A stretch of DNA of 64,000 bases from Aquimonas voraii (GCF_900101825.1 NZ_FNAG01000001.1:310001-374000), one strand, 5' to 3'; shown: positions 54,625 to 64,000, counted from the stretch's first letter. Notes: a model not told the origin generated them from the letters alone. Made by a program: numbers and translations.

Positions 54625-56849
54625 GCGGTGCGATCGAGGGAGCGGCATCGCCGCGTGACCCGGGCGGCGGCAGGCTGCCCGCCCTGCTGCTGTTGCTCGT
54701 CTGCGGCGCCGCGCCCGCAGCCTTCGCCGCCCGGCAGATGACCGAGTCGCCCGAGCCTGTCGAATCGGGTCTGGGCCTGAACAGTGCCGCGCCCGGGCTG
54801 CCAGCCGCGCGCCTCGATGCGGCCGTGCGCCTGGCGGCCGAAGACCCTGCGCGAGCGCGCGCGGCTCTGGACGCGCTGGCGGCCGAGTGGCGGATCGAAG
54901 CCGCATCTTCCGACCCGCGGGCGCGGCTGCTGCAGCGCGCGCGCCTGCAGCTGCTCGTCGAAGCGCGCGATGCCAAGGGGCTGGCCGCGGCCCTGCGCGC
55001 GGCCGCATTCGACGGGGCCGTCGCGAGCCCCGCCCCGGGCGCCGGCGCGGTGCCATCAGACTCCGCGGCGGCAGCCGATCTCGCGCTGATGGAGGCGCAG
55101 CTGGCCGAACTCGAGAATCGACCAAGCGTGGCTGCCGAACGCGCCCGCGCCGCCTTGGACTTCCATCGTTCGGCCTGCCCCTTGCCGTCGGCGCTGCGGG
55201 TGGACTCGGTGCTGCAGGACGACCCCGAGGCGCGTGAGCGTAGTCACGCTCTGGGCGCCTTCGCCGATTGCGACTACCGCGCGGTCTGGCAGGCCGAGCG
55301 CGTGCTGGAGCGGCAGGCACTTGCCAACGGCGTGGTCGCGCAGGCGCGATCCTCCGCGCAGGGCCGGCTGGCCTTGGCGCTGGCCGCAGGCGATGCCTAC
55401 CGGGCGGCGCAGACCTGGTCGCTGCTGGGCTTCCTGGCCTCGCAGGCGGGTGAACCCAAGGAGACCGTCCTGGGCCTGCTGGCACAGGCCCGGCGCACGG
55501 CCGAGCGGGTCGGCGAACCTGAGCTGCGCATCCGCACCCTGGTCAACGAGGCCGCAGTGGCCATCGATGCCGGCGATGCGCGCACCTCGATCGCCCGCCT
55601 GCGCAGCGCGCTGGCGCTGGCGCGTTCGGCTGGCCTGCAGCGGCCGCAGGTGATGCTGCTCAACAACCTGGCCGACACCCAGCTGCGCCTGCGTCAGCCG
55701 CGGCAGGCCCTGCGCACGGTGCAGGAGGCCCTGCCGCTCGCCGAACGCCTGCAGGAGCAGCGCGTGCTGCAGGCGTTGCACAACAACGCCGGGCTCGCCC
55801 ACATCGGCCTGGGCCAGATCGAGGCCGGCAAGCAGCAGCTGGCGCTGGCCGAGACCCTGCTGGGCGAAGAGGGCAACGAGGGCCAGCGGGTGCAGATGCT
55901 GCGCGAGTTCGGCGAGGCGCTGGCGGCGGCCGGCGACGCCGGCGCCGCGCTTGAGCTCTACCATCGCGAACGCGAGCTGTCGGCGCGGATCAGCCGCGAG
56001 AACCTCGATGCCGCGCTGCGCGATATCCAGGCGAGTTTCGACGCCGAGGTCCGCCAGCGCGACATGCAGCTCCTGGAAGACCAGCTCGCCACCCGCAGCG
56101 ATGAGATCGCCAGCCAGGACCTGACCCTGCGCATCTGGCTGCTGCTGCTGGCCGTGCTCGGCGTCCTGCTGCTGCTGGGTGCGCTGCTCTACGGGCGCCT
56201 GCGCGGGCGCGAGCGGCTGCTGAGCGAGCGCCGCGAACGCCTGCGGCGCGAGAGCGAGCAGGACACCCTGACCGGGCTCGGCAACCGCCGTGCCTTCGAA
56301 CTGCGCATGCAGGGGCTGGTCGCGCGGCCGGGCGCGCCCGGCGCCCTGCTGCTGCTCGACGTCGATCACTTCAAGCGCATCAACGATCGCTACGGCCACG
56401 CCTCGGGCGATGCCGTGCTGGTCGAGGTCGCTCGCCGCATCCAGGCCTGCCTGCGCCGCGAGGACCTGGTGGTGCGCTGGGGCGGCGAGGAGTTTCTCGT
56501 GCATGTCTCCGGTATGGGCAGCGCGCAGGCGATCGCGCTTGGCCGACGCATCCTCGAGCGCATCGCCGGCGAACCGGTCGAGATGCCGAACGGCAGCCTC
56601 CGGGTCAGCGCCTCGATGGGCCTCTGTCTTGACCTGCTGCCCAGCTGCAGCGCCGAGCTAGGCTGGGAGGAACGGCTGCGGCTGGCCGATCTCGCCTTGT
56701 ACGCAGCGAAGAGCCGCGGTCGCAGTCGCGCCGTGGCGGTGGTCGACAGCAGCGGCGAGGCCGAGGCTCTGCGCGCGCCGGAAATCGATTTCGAGGCGGC
56801 CGAGCGCAGCGGTCTGCTGCGAACCCAGAGTGCGGTGGTGCTGGGCTGA
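54621..56849 (+). CDS. TPR-GGDEF diguanylate cyclase, membrane-anchored (second of pair)
   Basis: 742 residues. Signal peptide with a long n-region, core LPALLLLLVCGAAPAAFA, cut near residue 36. TPR-like repeats fill about 50-470 (LLNNLADTQLRLRQPRQALR, ALHNNAGLAHIGLGQIEAGK); then a coiled coil, a membrane helix at about 503-525 (RIWLLLLAVLGVLLLLGALL) and GGDEF with GGEEF at 621-625 and I-site RRED. Same architecture as the gene before it, with which it overlaps by 4 nt, but the TPR part is clearly different in sequence, so the two may sense different signals or act as a heterodimer. A likely terminator follows. Confidence 0.92.
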   Translation: MSGAIEGAASPRDPGGGRLPALLLLLVCGAAPAAFAARQMTESPEPVESGLGLNSAAPGLPAARLDAAVRLAAEDPARARAALDALAAEWRIEAASSDPRARLLQRARLQLLVEARDAKGLAAALRAAAFDGAVASPAPGAGAVPSDSAAAADLALMEAQLAELENRPSVAAERARAALDFHRSACPLPSALRVDSVLQDDPEARERSHALGAFADCDYRAVWQAERVLERQALANGVVAQARSSAQGRLALALAAGDAYRAAQTWSLLGFLASQAGEPKETVLGLLAQARRTAERVGEPELRIRTLVNEAAVAIDAGDARTSIARLRSALALARSAGLQRPQVMLLNNLADTQLRLRQPRQALRTVQEALPLAERLQEQRVLQALHNNAGLAHIGLGQIEAGKQQLALAETLLGEEGNEGQRVQMLREFGEALAAAGDAGAALELYHRERELSARISRENLDAALRDIQASFDAEVRQRDMQLLEDQLATRSDEIASQDLTLRIWLLLLAVLGVLLLLGALLYGRLRGRERLLSERRERLRRESEQDTLTGLGNRRAFELRMQGLVARPGAPGALLLLDVDHFKRINDRYGHASGDAVLVEVARRIQACLRREDLVVRWGGEEFLVHVSGMGSAQAIALGRRILERIAGEPVEMPNGSLRVSASMGLCLDLLPSCSAELGWEERLRLADLALYAAKSRGRSRAVAVVDSSGEAEALRAPEIDFEAAERSGLLRTQSAVVLG

Positions 56850-57010
56850 GCCGCGTCGCTGGCGTCGATGCGGGAACTGAGAGCATGTGAGAACCATCCG
56901 CCTACTGCGGCCGCCTCTGGCCGCCCGTGGCGGCAGCGCGCTACGCGAATTCCGCGGTCACTCGCTCGCCAAACTCCCTTGAATTCACCTATCGCGCTTT
57001 GCCACGAACA

Positions 57011-57046
57011 CCCAGAGGCGCTCTCGCTACGGCGTCTGGGCTTTTT
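57011..57046 (+). terminator. Probable terminator of the TPR-GGDEF pair
   Basis: CCCAGA / TCTGGG stem, extended by two pairs after a mismatch, with an internal loop of about 12 nt, followed by CTTTTT. It lies between two convergent diguanylate cyclase genes. The stem is short, hence moderate confidence. Confidence 0.5.
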
Positions 57047-57060
57047 CACACGCTCCGAGG

Positions 57061-57885
57061 TCAATCCGCGGCGATGGCTGCGCCGCGGCGCGCCTGCGGT
57101 GTGACTGGCGCCCCCGGCGGATCGGATTCGACCCGATTGCGGCCCGCGGCCTTGGCCGCGTAGAGCGCGCGATCGGCGCGTGCGAGCAGGGCGGGCTCGT
57201 CGCCATCAAGCTTGGGCTCGAAGCTGGCCACGCCGAGGCTGACGCGGATCCGTGAATCCGCCTCGACGGCCCGGCGCAGGCGTTCGGCCAGACCGACCGC
57301 TTCGGCGAGGCCACTTGGCGTGATCACTGCGAATTCCTCGCCGCCGTAGCGGGCCACCACGGTGTCGCTGCGCACCGCCCGCTGCAGCAGCTGGCCCAGC
57401 TGGCGCAGCACTTCATCGCCGGCGAGATGGCCTTCGCGGTCGTTGACCTGCTTGAAGTGATCGACGTCGATCAGCAGCACCGACAGCCGGCGGCCGGTCA
57501 GCAGGGCGCGTTCGACGCCTTCGCGCAGCAGGCGGTCGAAATGCCGGCGGTTGGACACCCCGGTCAGGGCATCGGTGTCGGCAAGATCGCGCAGCGTGCG
57601 GTTGGCATTCACCAGATCCGCCGTGCGCCGCGCCACCACCTGGTCGAGCTCTTTTTGGCGTTGCTCCGCCAGTGCGTGCTGCTGGCGGCGATGGGCGCGG
57701 CGCTGTCCGAGCAGGGCCAGTGCGCCGAGCGCGGCGGCGCTGGCGAAGCCGGTCCAGAAACCGGCGCTGAAACCGGAGGCGGCCGGCTGCGACGGAACCG
57801 TTGATGCGAAGCCGGCCACGGGGGCGGCAAGGGCGGCGAGGGCAACCCGGAGTGGAGTGGGTCGAGACGGGCGGGTCGGCCGCAT
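57061..57885 (-). CDS. GGDEF diguanylate cyclase, single membrane helix
   Basis: 274 residues from ATG 57885. A basic N-terminus and two hydrophobic stretches (about 12-28 and 41-60) come before a charged helix (RRAHRRQQHALAEQRQKELD), DTDALTGVSNRRHFDRLL and GGEEF at 181-185 in VVARYGGEEFAVITP. The position of the inhibitory RxxD site reads RSDT, so product feedback is probably lost or weak. No sensory domain is present beyond a short periplasmic loop. Convergent with the TPR-GGDEF pair and 193 nt downstream of rnhB on the same strand. Confidence 0.9.
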   Translation of the reverse strand: MRPTRPSRPTPLRVALAALAAPVAGFASTVPSQPAASGFSAGFWTGFASAAALGALALLGQRRAHRRQQHALAEQRQKELDQVVARRTADLVNANRTLRDLADTDALTGVSNRRHFDRLLREGVERALLTGRRLSVLLIDVDHFKQVNDREGHLAGDEVLRQLGQLLQRAVRSDTVVARYGGEEFAVITPSGLAEAVGLAERLRRAVEADSRIRVSLGVASFEPKLDGDEPALLARADRALYAAKAAGRNRVESDPPGAPVTPQARRGAAIAAD

Positions 57886-58078
57886 GCAGGGCGGAGATCG
57901 AAAGCCGGGGGCGGCGGGCAAGGGCCCGATGCTACGACGGACTCTGCGGCCTGACCATGCGGCCTTGGCAGCACCGGATTCGGCGCTCGGGAATTCAAGC
58001 CAGCGTGGCGTCCCGGCTCGACGCACACAGACCCTGCAGCGACGGAGCGCGCAGGGGCGAGGCGGGCAGTGCTCGGCC

Positions 58079-58720
58079 TCAATCGGCCAGCAGGCGGCCC
58101 TGCGCTGGCTGCGTCGCGGCGGCCTCGCGCACCGGCGCGAAGCTGCGGCGATGGGCGGGGCAGGGCCCGAAGGCGCGCAGCGCCTCGAAATGCCCGGGCA
58201 CCGGGTAGCCCTTGTGGGCGGCGAATCCGTACTCGGGGAAGCGCTCGGCCAGGGTGAGCATGGCGCGATCGCGGCTGACCTTGGCGAGGATCGAGGCCGC
58301 GCCGATGGCCGGATCGCGGGCATCGCCCTTGACCCAGGCTTCGGCTGGGCAGGGCAGGCCGGGCGGGATCGCATTGCCATCGATCCGCGCCAGCACGGGG
58401 GGGATGGGCAGGCCGCAGACCGCGCGACGCATGCCTTCCAGGGTGGCGCGGTAGATGTTGAGCGCGTCGATCTCGGCCGGCTCGATGTGCACGATCTGCC
58501 AGGCCATGGAACGCTCGATGATCTGATCGAACAGGGCCTCGCGGCGCTTCTCGCTGAGCCGCTTGGAGTCGCCCAGCCCGTCGATCGGTCGCATGGGATC
58601 GAGGACCACCGCGGCCACCACCAGCGGGCCCGCCAGCGGGCCGCGTCCGGCCTCGTCGACGCCGGCGATGCCGGGCGTGCGCGCGCTGCACGGCGGGTCA
58701 CCGACGGGCTCAGTGCGCAT
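58079..58720 (-). CDS. rnhB: Ribonuclease HII
   Basis: 213 residues. Removes ribonucleotides from DNA and RNA primers. [20 protein letters not shown] carries the catalytic Asp-Glu; [16 protein letters not shown], then [20 protein letters not shown] and [18 protein letters not shown] are standard. Its start overlaps the lpxB end by 11 nt, so it is translated with the lpx genes. The dnaE gene that usually follows is 8 kb away. Confidence 0.96.
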   Translation of the reverse strand: MRTEPVGDPPCSARTPGIAGVDEAGRGPLAGPLVVAAVVLDPMRPIDGLGDSKRLSEKRREALFDQIIERSMAWQIVHIEPAEIDALNIYRATLEGMRRAVCGLPIPPVLARIDGNAIPPGLPCPAEAWVKGDARDPAIGAASILAKVSRDRAMLTLAERFPEYGFAAHKGYPVPGHFEALRAFGPCPAHRRSFAPVREAAATQPAQGRLLAD

Positions 58721-59873
58721 CGATCAACTCGGCGATCGCGGTCGCGGCGCTCGCGCTGGCGCCCTGCTTCAGCTCGGCGTGGAGGCGGGCGAAGGCCTCG
58801 GTCTGCGCCGCGGCCGCGGCGGGCGAATCCAGCAGCGGCGCCAGCGCGCGCTCCAGCACCTCTGGCCGGCAGTCGTCTTGCATGCACTCCGGCACCAGCG
58901 CGCCGCCGGCGAGCGCATTGGGCAGGCTGAAGTGGCTCACCTTGAGCAGGCCGAAGCTCCGCACGATCCAGTGGGTCAGCGCGCTGATGCGGTAGCCCAC
59001 CACCATCGGCGTGCCGGCCAGCAGGGCTTCGAGGGCGGCCGTGCCCGAGGCCAGCAACACCACATCGGCCGCGCGCAGGGCCAGCGAAGACTGTCCGTCG
59101 AGCAGGCGGATGCGCGGCGACGCGCTGGCGCTCGCGAGCTGCGCCTCGAAGGCGGCCCGACAGGCCGCATTCGCCATCGGCGCGATGATCTGCAAATGCG
59201 GGCGCGTGGCCTGCAGGCGCGCGGCGGTGGCGATGAAGTCGGCGCCGATGCGGCCGATCTCGCCGAGCCGGCTGCCGGGCAGCAGGGCGAGCAGTCGGGC
59301 ATCGGCAGCGATTCCGAGTGCCGCTCGCGCCGCAGCCCGATCATGTGGAAGCGGGTACTGCTCGGCCAGCGGATGGCCGATGAAACGGGCGTCCACGCCG
59401 TACTCGGCGTAGATCGGCGGCTCCATCGGGAACAGGCAGAGCACGCGGTCGGCCGAGTGGCCGAGCTTGGCCGCGCGCTCGCGCCGCCAGGCCCAGACCG
59501 AGGGGCTGACGTAGTGGACGGTGCGCAGGCCCGCCTGCTTCAGGCGGCGCTCAAGGCCCAGGTTGAAGTCGGGCGCGTCGATGCCGACGAAGACATCGGG
59601 CCGCAGACGCAGCAGGCGCGCGCGCAGCTGGTGGCGCAGCCTCAGCAGGCGCGGCAGGTGGCGCAGCACTTCGGTGAGGCCCATCACTGCGAGCTCGCTG
59701 CAGTCCCACCAGCTCTCGAAGCCTTCGGCGCGCATCTGCGGGCCGCCGACGCCGACGAAGCGGGCCTGCGGGTAGCGCTGGCGCAGGGCGCGGATCAGAT
59801 CGGCGCCGAGCAGGTCGCCGGAGGCCTCGCCCGCCACCAGCGCGATGACCGGCGCGGGCCGCGCTGCGTCCAT
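58710..59873 (-). CDS. lpxB: Lipid-A-disaccharide synthase
   Basis: 387 residues, standard length. Joins UDP-diacylglucosamine and lipid X to the lipid A disaccharide on the inner face of the inner membrane. [60 protein letters not shown], then [12 protein letters not shown] and [20 protein letters not shown] with the conserved YRISALT are all intact. Overlaps lpxA by one base and rnhB by 11 nt. Confidence 0.97.
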   Translation of the reverse strand: MDAARPAPVIALVAGEASGDLLGADLIRALRQRYPQARFVGVGGPQMRAEGFESWWDCSELAVMGLTEVLRHLPRLLRLRHQLRARLLRLRPDVFVGIDAPDFNLGLERRLKQAGLRTVHYVSPSVWAWRRERAAKLGHSADRVLCLFPMEPPIYAEYGVDARFIGHPLAEQYPLPHDRAAARAALGIAADARLLALLPGSRLGEIGRIGADFIATAARLQATRPHLQIIAPMANAACRAAFEAQLASASASPRIRLLDGQSSLALRAADVVLLASGTAALEALLAGTPMVVGYRISALTHWIVRSFGLLKVSHFSLPNALAGGALVPECMQDDCRPEVLERALAPLLDSPAAAAAQTEAFARLHAELKQGASASAATAIAELIDAH

Positions 59874-60646
59874 CAGCGGATCAGGCTGCGCGTGCTGCCG
59901 TCGATGAAGTCGAGCAGCAGCTTGAGATCCTCCGAGGCCTGGGCCTCGTCGGCGATCTTGGCGCGCGCTTCGGCCAGCGGCAGGCCGGCCATATAGAGGG
60001 TGCGGTAGCTGCGCTTGATCGCGGCGATGCGCTCCGCGCTGAAACCGCGACGCTTCAGGCCCTCGGCGTTGATGCCGCGCGGCTGCGCGTACTCGCCGGC
60101 GACCATGACATAGGGCGGCACGTCGCGGTTGACCGAGGCGCCCATCGCGGTGAAGGCGTGGTCGCCGACCTTGCAGAACTGGTGGATCAGGCTGAAGCCG
60201 CCGAGGATCACCTGGTTGCCGATGTGCACATGGCCGGCCATCGAGGCGGCGTTGGCGAAGGTGTTGTTGTTGCCGATTCGGCAGTCGTGCGCGATGTGCA
60301 CGTAGGCCATGATCCAGTTGTCGTCGCCGATCGAGGTGATGCCCTCGTCATCGGCGGTGCCACGGTTGATGGTGACGAACTCGCGGATCAGGTTGCGGTC
60401 GCCAATCACCAGCTCGCAGCGCTCGCCGCGGAACTTCTTGTCCTGCGGCTCGCCGCCGATCGCGGCGAAGCTGTGAATGCGGTTGTCGCGGCCGAGGCGG
60501 GTGGGGCCGTGGATCACCACGTGCGAGTCGATGCGGGTGCCGGCGCCGATTTCGACCTCGTCGCCGATCACGCAGAAGGGGCCGATCTCGACGCCTTCGC
60601 CGAGCTTCGCCCCCGGATGGATGACGGCGCTCGGATGCACGCTCAT
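59873..60646 (-). CDS. lpxA: UDP-N-acetylglucosamine O-acyltransferase
   Basis: 257 residues from ATG 60646. First step of lipid A synthesis. Left-handed beta-helix of hexapeptide repeats: [20 protein letters not shown], then [40 protein letters not shown] holds the catalytic His region (AHDC). The C-terminal helical part [20 protein letters not shown] is typical. Its start overlaps the fabZ stop by 4 nt. Confidence 0.97.
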   Translation of the reverse strand: MSVHPSAVIHPGAKLGEGVEIGPFCVIGDEVEIGAGTRIDSHVVIHGPTRLGRDNRIHSFAAIGGEPQDKKFRGERCELVIGDRNLIREFVTINRGTADDEGITSIGDDNWIMAYVHIAHDCRIGNNNTFANAASMAGHVHIGNQVILGGFSLIHQFCKVGDHAFTAMGASVNRDVPPYVMVAGEYAQPRGINAEGLKRRGFSAERIAAIKRSYRTLYMAGLPLAEARAKIADEAQASEDLKLLLDFIDGSTRSLIR

Positions 60647-61110
60647 GCCGCGCGCTCCGCGCAGAGCAGCTCGCAGCAGGCCACCTCGCGGCCGTCGACC
60701 GTGGCCACGCACTCGTACTGGCCCATGCCCATGCGCATGCGCTTCTGCACCGACTCCAGCACCAGCTGGTCGCCGGGAACGACGGTGCGCGCGAAGCGCG
60801 CCTTGTCGACGCGCACCAGGTAGAAGATCGGCTCCTCGCCGGCCGGCTTGGGCGGCTCGGACAGCTGGGTCAAGAGGCCCGAGGCCTGGGCCAGGGCCTC
60901 GACCACCAGCACGCCGGGCATAACAGGATGACCCGGGAAGTGACCCTGGAAGAAGGGCTCGTTGATCGTCACGTTCTTGATCGCGCGGATGCGCTGACGC
61001 GGCTCCAGTTCGAGCACGCGGTCGACCAGCAGAAAGGGGTAGCGGTGCGGCAGGATGCCCATGATCCGGGTCACGTCGACCGGCAGTTCGGGCAGGTAGG
61101 GCTCGCTCAT
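60643..61110 (-). CDS. fabZ: 3-hydroxyacyl-ACP dehydratase FabZ
   Basis: 155 residues from ATG 61110. Dehydrates 3-hydroxyacyl-ACP in fatty acid synthesis and so competes with LpxA and LpxD for the same substrate. Catalytic His and Glu are in [39 protein letters not shown] is the usual front. It overlaps lpxD and lpxA by 4 nt on either side. Confidence 0.97.
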   Translation of the reverse strand: MSEPYLPELPVDVTRIMGILPHRYPFLLVDRVLELEPRQRIRAIKNVTINEPFFQGHFPGHPVMPGVLVVEALAQASGLLTQLSEPPKPAGEEPIFYLVRVDKARFARTVVPGDQLVLESVQKRMRMGMGQYECVATVDGREVACCELLCAERAA

Positions 61111-62153
61111 GAGCTCGATGGGTCCTTGTCGTTGTTGTTCTCGCGGCCTTCGCGCAGCACGCGGCGCGCGAGCTGGTCGAGCTGGCGGAAGCGGGCGGCG
61201 TTTCGACGCCACAGCCGGCTCTCCTGCAGCGGCACGCCGGAGGAGTACTGGCCCGGTTGATCGATGCTGCTGCTCACCAGCGAGCGCGCGGTCAGGGTCA
61301 CTTTGTCGCAGATGCTGAGGTGGCCAACGATGCCCACGCCGCCGCCGATCAGGCAGTAGCGGCCGATTTTCGCCGATCCGGCGATCGCCGCGCACCCTGC
61401 CACCGCCGTATGGTCGCCGATCACCACGTTGTGGCCGATCTGCACGAGGTTGTCGATGCGCACGTCCACGCCGAGCCGGGTGTCCTCCAGCGCGCCGCGG
61501 TCGATGCAGGTGTTGGCGCCAATCTCGCAGTCATCGCCGATCTCGACGCCGCCCAACTGCGGCACTTTGATCCAGTGGCCGGCCTTCATGGCCAGACCAA
61601 AGCCGTCCGCGCCGAGCACGGCACCCGGGTGGATGCGCACGCGCTGGCCGAGGCGCACGCGGGTCACCAGGGTCACCCGCGCGACCAGCACGCTGCCGGC
61701 GCCGATGCTGCAGTCCTCGCCGATCACACAGCCCGGACCGAGCATGACGCCGGCTCCGATGCGCGAGCGTGCACCCACGCTGCAGTGCGGACCGATGCTG
61801 GCGTCAGCGGCGATCTCCGCGCTCGGATCGATCACGGCGGTCGGATGTACGCCGGCGGCGTAGGCCGGCTGCGGCTCGAACAGGGCGGCGATTTCGGCGA
61901 AGGCCACATAGGGGTCGCGGGCGACCAGCACCGCACAGGGCGCCGAATCGGCCGCATCGGCGCGCAGCACGACGGCCGAGGCGCCGGTGTGGGCGAGCTC
62001 CTTGCGATAGCTCGGGTTGGCCAGGAAGCTGAGCTGGCCAGAGTAGGCATTGGCGAGTGTGCCCACGCCCTCGATGCGCAGCTCGCCGGCGCCACGCAGC
62101 TCCAGCCCGAAGCGCTCGGCCAGCTCCGCCAGCGTGAATCCCGGGATGCTCAC
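61107..62153 (-). CDS. lpxD: UDP-3-O-acylglucosamine N-acyltransferase
   Basis: 348 residues. Third step of lipid A synthesis. An N-terminal uridine-binding domain ([40 protein letters not shown]) precedes the hexapeptide beta-helix ([40 protein letters not shown]). The catalytic His lies in QIGHNV. Overlaps skp and fabZ by 4 nt each. Confidence 0.97.
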   Translation of the reverse strand: MSIPGFTLAELAERFGLELRGAGELRIEGVGTLANAYSGQLSFLANPSYRKELAHTGASAVVLRADAADSAPCAVLVARDPYVAFAEIAALFEPQPAYAAGVHPTAVIDPSAEIAADASIGPHCSVGARSRIGAGVMLGPGCVIGEDCSIGAGSVLVARVTLVTRVRLGQRVRIHPGAVLGADGFGLAMKAGHWIKVPQLGGVEIGDDCEIGANTCIDRGALEDTRLGVDVRIDNLVQIGHNVVIGDHTAVAGCAAIAGSAKIGRYCLIGGGVGIVGHLSICDKVTLTARSLVSSSIDQPGQYSSGVPLQESRLWRRNAARFRQLDQLARRVLREGRENNNDKDPSSS

Positions 62154-62722
62154 GGGCGTTCGTCCACTGCCCGTTCGCGTTCGAGCAGGTCGAGCACGCG
62201 ATCGGTGATGTCGACGCGTCCTGAGACATACAGAGCGCCGCTGGAGATCACCAGATCCAGGCCGTTGTCTCGCGCGTAGTTGGCGATCGCCTCGTTCAGC
62301 ACCGGCCAGGCGCGCTGGACCTCCTGTTCGCTGCGCGTCTCCAGCTCGTTGCGCAGGCGTTCGCGGGTGCGCTCCACCGAGCGGCGCAGGGGATCGGCCT
62401 CGGCGCGCAGGCGCGTGGCTTCGTCGCCATTCGCTGCCTGCAGGCGCTGGTCGAGACCTGCGAGCCGGCGCTCGTCCTCGCGCAGCAAGGCCACGCTGGC
62501 GTCGAACTCCCTTTGCAGTCGGGCGCGCGCCTCGCGCACCTGTGGCGAGTCATCGATCAGCCGCTTCATGTCCACATAGGCGATGCGCGTGGGCGCCGCG
62601 TCCTGCGTTGAGGCGATGTCCGGCCCGCCGAGCAGCAGTGCGCCAAGCGCCAGCGCGCCCAGCCACGCCCGACCCGCACCCGTGGTGACGGGCGGCCGAA
62701 GGGCGCGCGGGTGGCGGGGCAT
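62150..62722 (-). CDS. skp: Periplasmic chaperone Skp/OmpH
   Basis: 190 residues from ATG 62722. Signal-type N-terminus (GRAWLGALALGALLLGGPDIAS, here 22 residues in two parts: a short basic stretch then the hydrophobic core). The mature part begins TRIAYVDMKRLIDDSPQVRE and has a long helix pair (RLQREFDASVALLREDERRL, RRSVERTRERLRNELETRSE) as in trimeric Skp, ending LDLVISSGALYVSGRVDITD. It carries unfolded outer-membrane proteins to BamA, whose gene precedes it by 34 nt. Confidence 0.93.
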   Translation of the reverse strand: MPRHPRALRPPVTTGAGRAWLGALALGALLLGGPDIASTQDAAPTRIAYVDMKRLIDDSPQVREARARLQREFDASVALLREDERRLAGLDQRLQAANGDEATRLRAEADPLRRSVERTRERLRNELETRSEQEVQRAWPVLNEAIANYARDNGLDLVISSGALYVSGRVDITDRVLDLLERERAVDERP

Positions 62723-62756
62723 GGGGGCGCGGTCCGTCAGTGCGTTCCGGTCATCC

Positions 62757-64000
62757 TCAGAACAGCGTGCCGAAGGTGAACTGAAGCTTCTCGACGCGAT
62801 CAATCTCGCGGTCGTACTTCAGCGGCTGCGCCCAGCTGATCACGATCGGCCCGATCGGCGCCTGCCATTGCAGGGCGATGCCCGCGCTGGCGCGCACATC
62901 GCTGCTGCTGAAGTTCTCAGTGCCGGCGAAGACGTTGCCGAAGTCGACAAAAGCGGAGACGCGGGCGCTGTTGGAGTCGAGCAGGGTCGGGAAGATGAAC
63001 TCCAGGCTGCCCACGGTCTTCAAGGAGCCGCCCAGCGGCTGACGGGTGGTGGGCGCGAGCGTGCCGAAGCCGACCGGCCCCAGAGTGTTGGTCTCGAAGC
63101 CGCGGATCGAGCGCTCGCCGCCTGCGTAGAAATTCTCGAAGAAGGGGAGGCCGTCGGCCACGATCAGACGCTGGGACGTATTTCCCTGTCCATCGACGAC
63201 ATCGAGGAGCCGTTCCTTCCTGTCACCGTAGCTGTCGCCATAGCCGATGTCGGCGCGAGTCAGCAGCACCAGGTGACGACTGAGCGGCCAGTAGCGGTTG
63301 AACTCGTAGCTGAGCTTGTAGTACTCGACCGTCGAGCCCGGCAGGGTGACTTCGGCCGCCACGCGCTGGAAGGTGCCACGGGTCGGGTTGAAGAAAGCGT
63401 TGGTCGAATTGCGTGACCACGACAGCTCGGTGCGCCATGAATTGAAGGTGCGGCGCTCCAAGGCGTTGATGTAGTCAATGATGGACTGCGGCGTGAACCC
63501 CTCGGACGGGAAGATCGTGTTCCGATCAATGCCAAAGGACAGGCCCACCGTGTCGGTTTCGGTGATGGGCAGGCCGAAGATGGCGCGGAAGCTGCCGGAG
63601 TCGGAGCGGAAATTGGCGAGGTTGGCGTCGACCTGGTCGAGCTCGCGGTAGCTCATGTTGTAGCCCACCGAGACGCCGTCTTCGGTGAAGTACGGGTCGA
63701 AGTAGGAGAAGTCCATGCGCTTGACGAAGCTGTTGTTCTGCACCGTCACGCCGATCTGGTTGCCGGTGCCGAAGAAGTTGTTCTGCTGCACGGCGACGGT
63801 GGTGATCAGGCCGCTGAACTGCGAGTAGCCCAGACCGAACTGGAAGCTGCCCGAAGTGCGCTCGGTCACGCTGATCTCGATATCCACCTGGTCGTCGGTG
63901 CCCGGCACCTGCGGGGTGTCGATGGTGACGTCGTCGAAAAAGCCGAGGCGCTGCAGGCGGATCTTGCTGCGGTCGATGGCCGCCTGCGAGAACCACATGC
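62757..64000 (-). CDS. bamA: Outer-membrane assembly factor BamA, C-terminal part
   Basis: 413 residues are visible; the gene continues past the right edge. What is seen is the end of the last POTRA domain (SKIRLQRLGFFDDVTID and VDIEISVTERTSGSFQFGLG) and the 16-stranded barrel. SIRGFETNTLGPVGFG is the conserved (V/I)RGF loop 6 motif, FVDFGNVFAGTENF the usual next block, and the protein ends LQFTFGTLF with the C-terminal Phe. BamA inserts barrel proteins into the outer membrane. First gene in the visible bamA-skp-lpxD-fabZ-lpxA-lpxB-rnhB operon. Confidence 0.96.
   Translation of the reverse strand, partial: MWFSQAAIDRSKIRLQRLGFFDDVTIDTPQVPGTDDQVDIEISVTERTSGSFQFGLGYSQFSGLITTVAVQQNNFFGTGNQIGVTVQNNSFVKRMDFSYFDPYFTEDGVSVGYNMSYRELDQVDANLANFRSDSGSFRAIFGLPITETDTVGLSFGIDRNTIFPSEGFTPQSIIDYINALERRTFNSWRTELSWSRNSTNAFFNPTRGTFQRVAAEVTLPGSTVEYYKLSYEFNRYWPLSRHLVLLTRADIGYGDSYGDRKERLLDVVDGQGNTSQRLIVADGLPFFENFYAGGERSIRGFETNTLGPVGFGTLAPTTRQPLGGSLKTVGSLEFIFPTLLDSNSARVSAFVDFGNVFAGTENFSSSDVRASAGIALQWQAPIGPIVISWAQPLKYDREIDRVEKLQFTFGTLF

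Overview
The window is a chromosomal segment of a high-GC gammaproteobacterium. The gene content and order point to Xanthomonadales (Lysobacterales): a bamA-skp-lpxD-fabZ-lpxA-lpxB-rnhB cluster, miaB-phoH-ybeY, rarA-crcB, a cinA-type gene next to recA-recX, a bifunctional xanB/manC beside rml genes, an NAD-type isocitrate dehydrogenase, and a three-subunit transhydrogenase pntAA-pntAB-pntB. This placement is inference from gene content; no rRNA is present. I see no prophage, plasmid, transposase, CRISPR array or recognisable defence island.

Bases 1-12.1k carry a truncated GDYXXLXY gene, a TPR-O-GlcNAc-transferase-like gene, an unknown cytoplasmic protein, a HemJ/CopD-like membrane protein, a dicarboxylate symporter, rarA-crcB, a Nudix hydrolase, a secreted beta-propeller-like protein, and an overlapping nitroreductase/5'-3' exonuclease pair. 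12.3-17.9k holds a DUF1631 gene and the pnt operon, closed by a strong terminator. 17.9-25.0k is a long minus-strand run: miaB-phoH-ybeY, then rmlB-rmlA-rmlC and manC, which make nucleotide sugars for surface polysaccharide. 25.2-27.4k is pncC-recA-recX.

27.4-38.5k is accessory in character. It has two secreted protein genes that share a repeated C-terminal module (one also with an HExxH motif and a small secreted partner), NAD-isocitrate dehydrogenase, thiD, a FadL-like outer-membrane protein, RNase T, an M24 peptidase, a PP2C phosphatase, tRNA-Ser(CGA) and a DUF2062 protein. 38.7-46.2k contains a redoxin-DsbD pair, pdxH overlapping a BtuF-like gene, a Cys-type intracellular PHB depolymerase and a membrane protein. 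46.3-64k holds dnaE, proBA, three diguanylate cyclase genes (two of them TPR-GGDEF sensors in one operon), then rnhB-lpxB-lpxA-fabZ-lpxD-skp-bamA for lipid A and outer-membrane biogenesis.

The most notable non-coding structures are a 152-bp repeat present twice (2836-2987 and 36710-36861) with terminal inverted repeats; a 252-bp element (4312-4563) bounded by perfect 25-bp inverted repeats that are themselves hairpins; GGGATTCG-type tandem repeats; several clear terminators; a well-formed tRNA promoter; and palindromes upstream of recA and of the PHB depolymerase. I found no wholly unprecedented multi-gene system. The best candidates for new biology are the TPR-GGDEF pair inserted in the rnhB-dnaE neighbourhood, the secreted HExxH/shared-module proteins, and the repeat families.
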